This document shows positions 46,303 to 58,801 of a stretch of 64,000 nt of DNA, piece by piece (the first letter of the stretch is position 1; each line of letters starts with the position of its first letter). The stretch is from Helicostylum pulchrum (taxonomy: Eukaryota > Mucoromycota > Mucoromycetes > Mucorales > Mucoraceae). Under the pieces are notes generated by a model. It was not told where the DNA came from and did not search any database. It saw nothing but the letters and a program-made list of their open reading frames with translations. The position numbers and the translations under genes were made by a program. The stretch spans positions 62,001 through 126,000 of the forward strand of contig JAIXMO010000061.1 in NCBI GenBank assembly GCA_025677825.1, written 5' to 3'.

Positions 46303-49108
46303 CTATTTCTCTTGTTCTAATTTTTCAGCACATAATCTTAAAATATCTTCAGTCTTTTTACCAATATTAGCTACATCTTTTGCAACTGCTTGCCAATATT
46401 CACCATGTCGTGGCTCCGCCATAACACATCGTTTAATGACTATACTTTGTTGTTCTTTAGTTCCATGTTGTAATTCAAACTTGAACCACCAAGCAAACGA
46501 GTCCCCATGATCCGAATCATTCTGTATTGCCTTCTGGAACCAATTTCTAGCCTTTTCAATCTTACGGTCCTGCCAGAATAATCTAGCAACAGCTGTAATC
46601 ACGACTGGATCATGTTCACATTTCTTTAACGCGTCCACACCACGGGCCTTTCTTTGAGGTCGTGCTTCCATAAAGATGACTTCGGTCCAGATAATACCAG
46701 ACGTAGGACATTCTTGTAACGCCTTGGCTGCCATGGATTTAGCTGCGCCTATATTATTATTACGCTTTTCAATTCGAATGGCTTGTACCCAAAGTTCGGG
46801 GTTTTTGGGGTTGATAAATCTAGCCTTTTCTAAAGACGCACGCGCTTTGGTGACCATCCCGAGTTTTTCTTCTAATAAAGCCAACAAGATCCAAAGAGTC
46901 ACACTCTTGGGACAACTCTTTACAGCTTGATTATAAATCTCTCTTGCCTTTGTTGTATTACCAAGGGAATCTTCAATTTGTCCCTTGATCATCCAAAGCT
47001 TATCAAACGTAGGGAATTTATGTAACGCTTCATCTAATAAAACATTACAAGGATCATAATTATGCATCTGTCTTTCCAACATGACGGATTTCATCCAAAC
47101 ACGTTCGGTACCGGACTCCTTTCTTGCTAATTCCAATAACTTTCTAGCACGATCGTATTCATCGTTTTCACTTTCAACTTTAACTGCAGCTAACCAAATT
47201 TGTTCACTGTTGGGGTTGGCTCGGAAAGCTTCTTCCAAAATAGTACGAGCACTTTCCACATCTCCCGCAAGCCATTTTTCTTTGGCTCCCATTAACCAAA
47301 GCACCTCTGCTTGAGGACAGTACTTGACAGCACGTTGTAATAATTCTTCCACGCTTTCAGATGTACCGTGCGATTTTTCAAGGTAAGCAGCTTGTTGCCA
47401 AATGGATGCTTTACCAGGGAACTCTTTCAACGCATGAGCATAGATGGCTCGAGCTGTTTGAATTGAACCGTGTGCAATACAACTTTCGGCATCTTCCATC
47501 CAAGTCGACTTACGATCTTCTTCTTCGATGCCCATACCGATCGTAGCACGTACAATGGCTTGACACGTCAAGACTGAACCGTTCTTTTCACATTTCTCAG
47601 CTTCTTCAATCCATTGTTCTCTATCTAGTAACGCACCAGATTGTGAAAGTGCCTTGGCGGCTAAAGTAATAATACGATCCACCATATCTACTTTTCCGTG
47701 TTCTTCTTGTAATCTAGCAGCGGCGATCCAGATTTCGTGACTGGAGGGGATAGCAGCACGAGCTTTGTTTAATACCTTTTGTGCGTTTTCGTAACTTTCA
47801 AGACGAGCAAGAGCTAACCAAAGATCAACACTAAGAGGCACTAATTCCACAGCACGAGATAAAAGGACCTTGGCATCTTCGGGATTTTCCTCCATGTTAA
47901 TAGCAGCACGCCAAAGTTTTACAGAGTTTGGAATAAATTCAAGTGCACGACGCAAAACCTTCTTTTTAGCCTTGTTATCGGTCTCCATTGAAACAGCCTT
48001 TAGCCAAATCTTGACGGATTGAGGTAAATGACGTACAGCATCACCTAAAATAATCTTTGCGTTTTCTACCGTGTTTAATCTAGCAGCTTCAAGCCAAACA
48101 TCTTCATTTTTGGGACATTGTTCACAGCCCTTGGCAATGGTGTTTCGAGCGTGTACTGGACGACCTGCTACCTCTTCTAAACGAGCAGCAGCGATCCAGC
48201 CGGGTGCATGTTTAGGGTTCGTGGTAATAACTGAATTTAAAAGTAAGCGGGCTTTTTTGATATCACCAATTTCTGCATCACTTTTAACAACAACACTGTT
48301 TAGATCAGTTAAATAGCCTTTAGGGTCAATGGTAGTTTTACCAGACACGGAATCAGATACTTGATCCAACTTAAGACCCAATACTTTATCTCTTGCTTGA
48401 CCGATCTCTCTGAAATTGGTCATCATGTCGTCGGTCATAGAGGCACCGTTGACGGCAGCGGACACAATCCCACCTAATTTTTGTTCGGTTGCGTCTAGTG
48501 CAGTTTCATATTGTGATTTATCCCTTGCCGCAGCAATAATTGAATCGGGCATAGGAGTGAATCTCTCTGGTTGCTTGTTACGCTTTCGGTTTTTGCCGAC
48601 CAAGTCACCTACTTCAGGTATAGCAGCCCACGCAGCGTCATCAATAGTGGAGAGCTGACGTTTTAAATCGGCAAATTGTTGTGAGATTTTAGGTCGCTCT
48701 AATCTGTATTTAGCTAATTCTTCTCGTTCGCGTGCTTCACGACGTGCTTTACGACGCTCATCCATCTTTGCATCAATCATGTCCCACACTCGATCCGCTT
48801 CTTCATCGTCTTCTTCGTATGGTGCAGAAGAAAATAAACCAACTTCGTTGTCTGGATCTTGGTATCTTTCTTCTTCATCGTCACCTTCTTTTGGTACTAC
48901 TTTTGCTGGATCACTAAGATTTATATAAAAAGTTAGAAGCAAGAAAAAGTTTTTTTTTTTTTAAGAAAAATAAAGCGTACACTTCTCCACCTGATTCTCT
49001 GGCTGGACCAATATCAGAACGTGTCGTAAAACCAGTTGCACCACGACCTAAACCTGCAACGTAGTTTGGGGGTGCTGGTTTTCCTACAAAATCCTTTACA
49101 CCAAACAT
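46303..49108 (-). CDS. PRP6: Pre-mRNA splicing factor Prp6
   Basis: Two exons (49108-48981, 48913-46303) give 912 residues. The N-terminal PRP1 domain is clear ([71 protein letters not shown]). About nineteen HAT/TPR-like repeats follow ([40 protein letters not shown]). Prp6/PRPF6 bridges U5 with U4/U6 in the tri-snRNP and is essential for spliceosome assembly. The donor is GTACGC at 48980-48979, not the GTGTAC two bases earlier, which would place a stop at the join; the choice gives GGEVDPAK. Length fits the family (about 900). Confidence 0.95.
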
Positions 49109-49401
49109 AATATTTATGAAAAATGAAAAATGAAAAAAAATGAAAAAATGCAACTTTTTTATTTTATTGTAGTTCACCTAGTTGATACACACAAAAAAGA
49201 CGTCATCTTGAAGGTCTTCTTTTTAAAAATAAAAAAAAGGGGCGGAGACAAGCTTAAATGTGTTACAAAAACCTAATTTCGATGGGTGCACCACTTCCAA
49301 AACGTGCAATTTAATAATCAATTTAAATATAAAATATTTTGTGTTTTCTTTTTTGTCCTTTCTTTTTATACGCATATATTTTTTTGTTTAAAAAAAAAGA
49401 A
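49109..49401. promoter_or_regulatory. Shared divergent promoter region
   Basis: 293 bp between the starts of Prp6 (-) and the SH3/RA protein (+), with A/T runs near both ATGs. No specific factor site is claimed. Confidence 0.45.
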
Positions 49402-52213
49402 ATGTCTCGACATAATTCTATAGATGCTTTAAGAGAAAGATATCAAAGGTCTCGGTTACAACAACCAGATCCTGTAGCAACAGTATATGAAGAAGAAGAG
49501 GAAGAGGAAGAAGAAGAAGAAGAAGCTGAAGAAGAAGAAGGAGAGCTTGTAGAAGATGATGATGATGATTATTCCATGTACTCTTCATCATCTAGTATTC
49601 CCGACGAAAATATAAATTTTGATCTAGTGTATGCACTACATACATTTGTAGCAACTGTAGATGGACAAGCATCGGTCGTCAAAGGCGATGCTATGACTTT
49701 ATTAGATGATACGAATTCATACTGGTGGTTAATAAGAGCACTAAAAGCTTCAGAAGTTGGTTATATTCCTGCTGAAAATATTGAAGTAAAGTGTAAATAC
49801 AAAAAAAAAACCGCTTCCTCAAGAAAAAAAAAAAAAAGTTTTTTTCTCATAATTTAATTCCTTCATTATAGACTCCTTTTGAAAGATTAGCAAGATTAAA
49901 TAAGCATAGAAATGTTCAAGTAAAAAAAAAAAAAAAAGTTTTGTTTGTTTATTATTCTTTTATATTTTGTCACTCAATAATAACATTAGGTTACCTCACT
50001 TGATCAATTGCAACATTATGGGTCGGAAGTTACTAGTACCCGCAGCGTAAAAAAGAAGGTTAGAGTTTCAAAAGAACTTGCATGTCAACTGCAAATTATT
50101 TTAACGGATGCAGAAGATCATAACGTGTACGAAGAAGTGTTTGAAAAATGGGATGAACCCATGTCATCACTTTCTTACCGAGGATGTGATAGTGATGATA
50201 ATGAGGAGGAACCACAAATTGATATTACTACTGCTACTACTAGTAGTGGTTTGAAAAAATTGACTCCTTTATTAAATCCAGATTTTAATAAATCTATAAC
50301 CATCACTGAATCGATTGAACCGAAAGCAGTAGAGAAACTAAAAGCACAAATAAATAAACCTTTACCGAAGCTTATACCTTTATTACAAGTAGACGAACCA
50401 AAAGAATACGTACCAGCAGAACCAAAGAAAATAACCGGATTAAAGAGATTGTTATCGATTGGCAGTGGTGGTGGTAGTAGCAGTAGTACAACCAATAAAA
50501 AGAAATCAGATTCAGTTGGAGAAGATGATAAACAATTTCATGTGCTGCGAATCTTTTCTGGAAATATCAATGTAGGAGCCATGTTTAATACTGTAGCTGT
50601 TACACCGGAAATGAATGCAGATCAATTATTAAAATTGGCTTTACAAAAATTTCATATTCCTCTATTAGAAGAAAATGCTACTTCTAAAAGACCAACTAGT
50701 CTTCAAAATGGTATAGAATATTATTTGACAGTAAAGTCAATGGATGGAGGTAAGCTACAAAACAAACAAACAAAAAAACAAAAAAAAAACGTGAAATATA
50801 TTAAGTGGCATGCTTTTTTTTTTATAATTATTATAATAGATGAAATTACATTAGAACCTACAGATAAACCACTTGCAATTTTTGAATCTTTAAGCGATCA
50901 TTTAACTACACCTATGCCATCATTAACTTACATCAAACGGCTGTCAATGGAGCAACCAACCATCAAAGTAACTCGTGTTGGTGTATCCAAAGCACGACAA
51001 CGTGCCAAAGCTCGTTTTGGAGAAGATTCAGTCATCCGATTCTCGTTACACAAACGCATTAAACGTATTATTGATACCGCACCAGGTCAAATTTATGTCA
51101 AGATATCATTTCATGCAGAAAACAATAAACAAATAAAAAGCATCTCGGTCAATAAAATGTCCACCATGGGATTAATCCGAAAGAGTAGTTTATTAAGGGT
51201 CGATCAACAAATTCAGCAGCAACAGCAGCAGTTGTTAATTCAAAAGGCGAATCAGGAACGCATTGACAAGTTGGTCGCCATCTCAACTACCACAAGTATT
51301 TTGGAATTAACAACAACTGCGCTAGAAAAGTTTCATATGAGCAACGAAGATAAATCACTGTATAGTATGACATTATCACTAAACGGGCATGGTAAATAGA
51401 CGTGTACACACACACATATTTTAATGTATCTATAACATTTTTTTTTTAAAACTTTAAACAGAAACACCCTTGACACCAACAAAGACAATTTCAGAAATTC
51501 TAAACGATTCAGAACTCATACCCAAGGGAACAGTAGAAAAATTATTCGTGTTACGAAAGAAGAACAGTGCACCTGCCAATGCTATCGTACCAGCCATACC
51601 CACTACTAGTGTATCCGAGACCACGTCCGAATCAACCAACCGGTTTGTACGATATATATTAAAACAACAAGACTCAAAAGAAACCGTACAGGAAGAAACA
51701 AGTACTGTATCGAGTACAGGAAGTGTTTTAAAAAGATTAGATCAAGCTATCTTGTCACTTGAAAATGATAAAAGACAACTGGATAAATTTAAATACAAGG
51801 TAAAGTAATATATATATATATGAATACATTGAAGATGGGGGTTTTTTAATATATTTTTTAATTCGTGTAAAAAAAAGGGTTCTTCACCTTTAAGTAGAGA
51901 AACTGCTACTCGTAGTTTACCAATGCGGTCTAATAGTTTATCGGCAATGACTGATTATCGAACAAATAGTAAAATTGCACCTGTTCGTGCACAAGGTATA
52001 TATATATTTTTTTTACTTTCAAAAAATGTGATATTCTAATATTACTTTTTTTTTTTAAAAAAAAAAAAAGTAGATAATAAGAGACTTCCACCAGCAAGAA
52101 GTTCGTCTTTAAAGATTAGTGGGGATGTATTCGATAATAGTGGAAGTAGAAATAGTATATCCAATATGGATGATCTTGAACTAGAACTACAACGTATTGC
52201 AACTTCTCATTAA
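49402..52213 (+). CDS. SH3 plus RA-like polarity protein (Tea4/Bud14-like)
   Basis: Seven exons (49402-49785, 49872-49919, 49990-50749, 50840-51391, 51462-51799, 51878-51995, 52071-52213) give 780 residues. A poly-Glu block (about 31-50) precedes an SH3 domain (about 77-130: DLVYALHTFVATVDGQASVV KGD, SYWWLIRALKASEVGYIPAE). It is directly followed by ETPFERLARLNKHRNVQ, a segment I associate with Tea4/Bud14-type fungal SH3 proteins that link microtubule ends or PP1 to cell-tip polarity. Two ubiquitin-like RA-type modules follow (near 315-395: FHVLRIFSGNINVGAMFNTV; near 450-590: RFSLHKRIKRIIDTAPGQIY). The C-terminus is Ser-rich with a coiled coil (LKRLDQAILSLENDKRQLDK). The exact orthologue is uncertain. 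Confidence 0.8.
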
Positions 52214-52285
52214 AATAAAATAAAAACCGCTTTTTTGTTTGTTGTCTATATTTTAAACAGTTGGGGTGGGGGATATATATATATA

Positions 52286-54095
52286 CTAAATTGTTTTTCC
52301 ATGAATGATTGGATTGGCTTTTCTACACCACCTTCTTCTTCTTGTTAATGCTCTTGATCCATCGTTTTGTCCTATAGCTGCTGCTCTACCTGTAATTGAT
52401 TCAGGTCGACTTCTAGCGTTTTGCCAACGATGATCAGAGTATACCCAACCGTTTTCATCACATTCAATTAAAGTCTATATACATTTATAAAAAAAAAAAT
52501 TAAGCAAAAGATGTTGTTACACTATGGTTAAAATAAAGAAAAACTTACAACTAATTAAAAAGTATGTGTGTGAGTAAAATGAAGACTGTAATGATTTTTT
52601 AAAAAAATATATATACCTATTTCAAGCGCATCATCTGCCCATGGGCCAGTGGTATCCAAATGCCATTGATCGTCATCTGCCCAAACGTAATGTGTTGGTG
52701 AAGGCATCTCTTCTTTTGATGGTAATGGTTCCAGACCAGTAATATTTGACCACCCAGATCTTTCAGATCTTAACAGCTACAAGATATTAAAGAAATAAAT
52801 AAACCTTTCTATACTGCATAAATAAAAAAAAATAAAGTTTACTTGAGAGGTATAGCCATTGCCAGCCCACCACCTTTGATTTTCATATAGGGAAACCTGA
52901 ATAGGATGCGGTACAACCTTTGTTTCCGTCTTGAAAACTCTTTGTACCAGGTCAATACAAGTTTGCAAAAACTCAATCAAGAACTGTAATACAATTTCCA
53001 ACAAGGACCCAACCCAAGTTTTGTTGACCAAGATCATCAAGCCAGTTGCCATCATGAACCATGTACCACATACATAGATTAAACCCGATAAACATATGCT
53101 AACAATTAACAGTAACTTGTACATAGTCGAGTTTAACGTGATGTGCTGTAAGTGGTAGGCAAAATTATCGTACACTCGGATAAAGAACAAAAACGCATGT
53201 TGCATGTTCTCCAGATTCTGGTAGTATTCGCTCGTGTTCTCGTCAAAGCGTGGAAACAAGATTTGAGACGCTGGTTGTGTGATGATGCCCGTTTGTGTGT
53301 ACAGTAACAAGATCAGCAGGGGAGGAATAATAATCAATATAGATGAATTTAAACCTATACGTATATATATTTAGCACATTTACACATACACACACCTGTA
53401 AAAAGGTACTTACAAGTAGCTATCCAAAATAAGCAAACAAGAATAGAAAACAACTTGTTTTTCCAACTATAGATATCATAAATAAATTTCGCCACATAAA
53501 AAAACGCTTTTGAACGAGCCACCAATCTTGTAAAAGCTTTTGCCGTAGCATGAGGACTCATACTGGACTCGTTATGCTGTTGTAACTGATGCTTTAACGA
53601 TTTACGAAACGCTTTATTTTTATTTGTTGCAGTAGTAGCAGTAGTAGTAGGTGATTTTAAAAGAGCGTCTTCTAGTAACTTTGAAGAACTTTGGCTACGA
53701 TTCAAGTCTGAGGTATCTAGTTTTCGAGGCTTTCGAGCGCTGCTGCTGTGCGTACTGCTGTTGGTATCGTCAAGGTGACGATCGTATGAGGTACTACGGT
53801 ACTTGGATAGTGATTCAGGCTCGGAATCCGTTACGGAGAGCGAATCTGGACTCAAACGTCTTGGTTGGCGACATTGAATAACTAGGTCACTACATGAAGT
53901 ATGACAATTGTATCCACATTCTATATAATATGTTTTAGTATTTTTTAGAAAGAATGATAGAACCCTGGTTTGTTTACCTGCGCAATGCACTCCTTGTCTA
54001 GCTATACCCCATAGCAACTTGCCACAGTAGTCACAGTACACAAGACCTTGAAACGTCTTTTCTTGAAAGACATGGTATTTTATAACAGAAGGCAT
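52286..54095 (-). CDS. C1 domain plus Pex24/dysferlin-domain membrane protein
   Basis: Exons 54095-53978, 53920-53414, 53354-52843, 52776-52617, a 2-nt exon 52550-52549, and 52474-52286 give 495 residues. Residues 4-60 form a C1 zinc domain (HVFQEKTFQGLVYCDYCGKL, ECGYNCHTSCSDLVIQC), usually a diacylglycerol/membrane binder. A Ser-rich linker follows, then two hydrophobic regions (LFSILVCLFWIATC joined to SILIIIPPLLILLLY; LLLIVSICLSGLIYVCGTWF) and a peroxin/dysferlin domain: RWWAGNGYTSQLL, GWSNITGLEPLP, WADDDQWHLDTTGPWADDAL, ENGWVYSDHRWQNARS and TRRRRWCRKA. Pex28-32 proteins of this family shape peroxisomes at the ER. The join between exon 4 and the last exon works only with the TT microexon. 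Confidence 0.85.
52549..52550 (-). other. Predicted 2-nt microexon (TT)
   Basis: On the minus strand the bases read TTTTTAATTAG-TT-GTAAGTTTTT. Exon 4 ends in phase 1 (…GAAATAG) and the last exon opens in phase 0 (ACTTTAATTGAATG). Direct joining gives GAC TTT AAT TGA, a stop. Including TT gives GTT ACT TTA and the expected DysF C-terminal motif. The two introns are 66 and 74 nt, normal for this genome. Confidence 0.65.
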
Positions 54096-54859
54096 ATTTT
54101 TTTTATTTAGTGTATATATACACACCTTATATATGCTATATTTTTTTTTTGTGTTTTTTTTGTTTTTTTGTTAATGGAGTAAAAAGGAAAAAAAAAAAAA
54201 TAAGTGTGGAAAAAAAAAGTATGTAATTCTTAACACGTGAAAAAGTACCCACTCACACACACACACAGTAGAAGAAATTAAAATTGAATAGTAATTTTTA
54301 GTAAAGGCATTTGTTTGTAAACTAAAACAGAACGATATAGTTTGTAAGGACGTCATATCAATCGTACGGGACGTGCAAAAAAAAAGGGGGGGGGGATTAG
54401 GATGTTGGTTCTTTGCAAGTGCTCGGTATAGTTATCCAGGCTTTTTTTTTTAACTGGGGGACCCAAGAATTGCTTCATCAACTACACTTCCAAAGAGAAA
54501 CTATCCATTTACGTAACATGATAAATATGGTTCACGGTCACAGGGGATTTATTTTTACTTACTATAGTTACGTTGGTAAATTTCTTAACTCACATGGGTG
54601 AGAATCGTGTTCGATACGGCCAAGGTAAGTATCAAGCTTTATTCCTCGACAAAATACAGCAGGTAATTCTTTATCTTGGAGTTTCAGCGTAGAAATGGAC
54701 TTGATATTTTTAGTGGCGTTTACATACTATTCTGCAGTTTTTGCAAACGAGAACAGCATGGCGGCGTGAGTCTATCTTTATTAGAGAAGGAGTTTTACAA
54801 GAATGGCAAATCTATAAAATATATGTATATATTTAACAAAAAAAAAAAAGTTTTTGAAA
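54096..54859. other. Intergenic with decayed plus-strand coding-like pieces
   Basis: Poly-A/T tracts near 54140-54200 and a GGGGGGGGGG run near 54387. Between 54460 and 54790, plus-strand fragments such as LLHQLHFQRETIHLRNMINM and FCKREQHGGVSLSLLEKEFY look like remains of a coding sequence. They could be part of an old transposon next to the RuvC relict; no family assigned. Confidence 0.4.
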
Positions 54860-56153
54860 TTAAGTATGTAGATAATTACGCGTGATGTCCGAAATTCATC
54901 TACTCTTACAACTATCAAGTCTCCCAATTTTTGTCGATTTTGTAATTCTTTCCACAAAATACCCGTTACTCCGCATCTATTTCTTTTGATCTTTACACAG
55001 TCTTTCCAAACATACCGTTTCCGAAAAGAACGACTGGTATTCTGCTACTTTTGATTTTCAGAGTTAGTACGTACACAATACTAGTAAGCCGAATACTTGA
55101 ATATCTGTTTCTCAGAATTTTTTTCTTTGCTTCTGTTTTTTTCTTTTACTTTTTGGCCTTCTTTACTATATTTTTTTCCCCCATTGATTAAAACATTGCA
55201 TTTTTCTGCGCGAGCTTTTTGTTTTCCTCTATAAAGTAACAGATTGTCTTTTGACTTATTAAAACCATTGTAGCGTAATATGCTTTCTAAGTTTCGTAAG
55301 ATATAAGCTACATAATTGAAATATACAGAAATACGACTTGTTTTGCTAGTAGGAATACGTAAAAATATTTCTGCCATATTTTTTCTCTCTCTTTCTTTCA
55401 ACTCTTTCTTCGAATAAGCAACCAACCCTATTAAATTTTAGTATTCCTTGGTTGAAATTCTTCTCAGGTCATCGGAAGCAGCTTGGAATACTTGACCCCT
55501 GCCTGGATCTAGCCCAAATACGTCGAATAGGTCATCTACAGGGTCAGTGATACCTTTCAGATCGTCGAGCTCAAACCTATAATCTTGATCAAAAAATAAC
55601 TCGTCTTTGGTTATTTGTTTTTTATGTAGAATAACTTCAACAGTGCAACCATCAATTCTAACCGCATTAGAAAAAGCAAATTTATTTATCTTGGATATCT
55701 CGCTATGTATCGTGTATTAGTTATTAGTTTACGATATTCAGTATACATCAATTTTATTTACCTCTCGACTCTAATTTTTTTTTCAAGTTAAAAACTTTAT
55801 CAAACATTTTTAAAATATCCGAATAGTTTTTTGGCAGTTTTTATTTGGTCGCGATGCTGACGTTCGCGTAACGCTGTGTAGATATATATACTTTAATATT
55901 TAATATTATAACAGGCTATCTAATCATAATTACCTTCTTCTTTCCGTTTACGTTTCATTTCTTTGATAAGTCGAGTAATATCTAGTGTTACCTCTCTTAG
56001 TGTCATGATACTGACGCTATAAAAAATGTAGGTAAACGTGTAAAAAAAAAAGAGGCAAAGATGTAAAAAAAAAAGAGGCAAAGATGTAAAAAAAAAAAGA
56101 TAAATTGTGATGTAATTTTCCTTACCAAACTGACATTTGCTTTTCTTTGTCAT
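54860..56153 (-). pseudogene. Relict TnpB/Fanzor-like RuvC nuclease
   Basis: The minus strand from about 55700 downward reads NKFAFSNAVRIDGCTVEVIL, DDLFDVFGLDPGRGQVFQAA (the RuvC-I type DPG motif) and RRISTKEY followed by a TAA. It goes on in MAEIFLRIPTSKTSRISVYF, YNGFNKSKDNLLLYRGKQKA and LINGGKKYSKE. After more stops and shifts, VVLFGNGMFGKT, WKELQNRQKLGDLIVVRVDE and FRTSR follow, the segment that normally precedes the zinc ribbon (TSxxCxxC). The zinc ribbon and final aspartate are not found. Upstream short exons (56153, 56005-55932, 55883-55801) with good splice sites carry Lys/Arg-rich helices but are also out of phase. The family link is from memory of fungal TnpB-like transposon proteins. 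Confidence 0.6.
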
Positions 56154-57230
56154 TTTGAGAATAATGTTTACATATTCACTAAGTAGAATGTATCAATTTG
56201 ACAGTTACGTCTCGGTAAGTTTTATTTGTAACTGAAATAACATTAGGCCAAACACTCATAAAGATATGCTTTTAGTTTAGACATCATTCAATAAACAATT
56301 ACATATCGTACAAGTTAGGTAATCTAACATGTTGACAGTATAATTTATTCTTGTTCCCACTGCATATTGCTAATTATTCCTTTCTTTATCATAGTGTATA
56401 GACCAAAGTACTCTAACAGTCGAAAATGTGCCAACATGGTAGTATATACAATTCTAGCCATGATACTACGTCGTCACTTATAGACATACTTTTGATGTCC
56501 ACTATTAAGTAACGCGTTTCACTGATAGTTTCAGTGGTTGATCGCTAAAGAGCCATCAGCGAAACTGCCTGAAGCATCCCTGTACTGGATTTATTATTAT
56601 TATAAAAAATTTTGCATTATTGAAACCTATTTTTTATGAAATCTTCTTCCCGCACTCCCCGCTCCACCCCTCAAAATCCACGCCCCGAAAAACATTAACG
56701 CCCCGCGTATGTTTTTGGTTTTTTATGAAATGAACATGTAGAAAATAAACGTATACCTTTTTTTTATGTCACCGTTTTTTTATACGTATTTTAACCCTAC
56801 ACAACAAGAACTCAACATATTTTTTTTTTTGTCATATTTTTTTCACCTTTTCCAGATTTTAGTGTACATGTGTCAACGCATTGTTCCTTTTATTTTTAAT
56901 ACAGTTTTCATGTTTGTATTTCTGGAAACTTTGCTAAAACGGTAAACAGGGGAAAAATTTATGGTACCACTTTTTTTTTTCCCAGGCTGAATTTAATACA
57001 CGATCTCAAAAGGTACAAAATGGTAAAAACAAGGTTTTAGTTTATATGAAACTATTTGTAAATCAGTGCACGTATTCGTGACGTACTAAACGTAAACCTT
57101 GTTATGACACGTTTCACACAAAGAAGAAAAGAAGAAAAAAAAAACATTTATTGGAGGGGGGGGGAAAGCGGGTATTGTCTAAATGAGTGCTTAAAAATTA
57201 AAATAAATGTAATAAAGAGGAAATGAAAAA
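56154..57230. other. Intergenic, no gene
   Basis: AT-rich. Around 56515-56585 an imperfect stem (GTTTCACTGATAGTTTCAGTGG, GCCATCAGCGAAACTGCC) stands out. Around 56650-56710 there is a C-rich patch with several CCCC words (CCCCGCTCCACCCC), which resemble fungal stress-response elements but lie over 500 bp from the transporter's stop, not its start. Confidence 0.4.
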
Positions 57231-57699
57231 CTAGATAAGAGCACCATAAGCAGTAAATGACATGACGATAATACCAAAGAGAATTAATACGATGGAAGCA
57301 ATATCTAACCACCAGGTTGATTTGGCGGTAACCTTGTTAATAGGCAATCCGGTTAAAGGTTCGAATTGAGTTTGAGCAATGATCTGATATCGTTTGTTTA
57401 AAAAGCTTAACCAATTAGGATGAAAAACCGCGATATATGCGAAGCCCGGAATTATGTACGCTAAAAATGAAGAAGCGATTCCTCCTACCACCGAATACAC
57501 TTTTCCAAGCGATCTGATGTGTACACCAAATATCAAAAACACAGTAAAAAGAATCACCGTAACACTATAATGTTGCAATGGTGTTGGTTGTCGATCTGCT
57601 GTTTCGAAACCAATTGTTTTTTGAATAGAATCTCTTGCGGGGTAAAATGCCATACTAAGAATATAGGAGTTAATTTTAATATTTTTTTTTGTAAAGGAG

Positions 57700-57730
<31 letters not shown>

Positions 57731-58801
57731 CTTACGGAACAGTAAGAACCATTGAAACACCTAACGCAAGTCTACCGACATTAATTACATTATCGTCTAC
57801 GGGGAAACTACTAAAGATATTTGAAGAAACATCTTTTCCGAAGCTTAAATAACCAATAGCCGCAAAAGAAATGGAGATGGACCAACTGAGTAAAGTAGAG
57901 ACAAAGGAAGTCATTTTCCAGCTAGAAAGCGATTGATTCTTTTGTGAAAGGTAATTTGAGTGAGCGACTTGCGAGCAGACAAATGCAAAAGACATGATAC
58001 CCATGGCAGCAATGGGGTCTTTCCCTACTTGCATCATGGGAGCTTCGTGTTCCCGTGAGTATGCTGGGGCTCTGATTAATACCGTTATAATCATAACTGG
58101 TAATAGTAATACTGCAAAAGCGGACCAACGTGCCAGTGCACCAATCGATCTAAATAAATTAAGAGGAAAGATCTAAATAGAACAATTTTAGTACTCTGTT
58201 ACCGATTTTTTTTTTTTATAATATACTTTACAATAAATACAGCGACAAGAATAGTAACTAATTGTCGGTCTGCTAATAATGGGTATTGAGGAAAGTAAAG
58301 ACCTAATAAAATAGGAATTGTATCTGCAACAACTACACAACATAAGAAAAAAAAATGAAATTAATATCTGTAACAATCGAATTTTTTTAAATCTCCATCA
58401 ACTTTACGAATAAAATAACTGATAACACTGCCAGCACTTTGAATAAACAACATAAGGTTCAACATGTGGAACCCAAATCGGCCCATAGCGACTTCTGCAA
58501 TAGCAGAGAAATTGAATATCTGACTCTTTTGGCCGGTAAGAATGAGAGAATAAACAGCAAAGAATGTCAAGATAGAAACAAACATGGAGATGATAATACC
58601 CGTGGAGAATCCTGCAATCATAAGCGCAAATGGTAAGCCAATAATGCCAGATCCCACTGTGGCATTGACGATATTTAATGAGACTTCAAGCACACTTCGC
58701 GTACCGTAACCTGGTCGGCTTGATTGTAGCATGTCTAAATCTTCAACCATTTCGTTGGCTATTGTACCGTATCCAACTTGTGCATCTGATTGTTTAGTCA
58801 T
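57231..58801 (-). CDS. AVT/SLC38-type amino-acid transporter
   Basis: Four exons (58801-58408, 58332-58232, 58172-57736, 57654-57231) give 451 residues. A short soluble N-terminus precedes the first membrane segment with the family signature SLNIVNATVGSGIIGLPFAL MIAGF. About eleven hydrophobic segments can be counted, including SILTFFAVYSLILTG, AFAVLLLPVMIITVLI, IAAMGIMSFAFVCSQVAHSN, and WWLDIASIVLILFGIIVMSF. Members (yeast Avt2/Avt7, animal SLC38) move neutral amino acids or glutamine, often across the vacuolar membrane. Substrate and membrane are inferred. Exon joins are clean (SYFILVADTIPI, VFIIFPLNLF, TVPMAFYP). Confidence 0.9.

Noticed and set aside
48979..48983. Apparent stop at the Prp6 exon 1-2 junction
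   Set aside because: It comes from using GTGTAC as donor; the GTACGC two bases later gives GGEVDPAK in frame.
56515..56585. Imperfect stem-loop as a small non-coding RNA
   Set aside because: The pairing is interrupted, no snoRNA C/D or H/ACA boxes at correct positions could be confirmed, and there is no promoter evidence.
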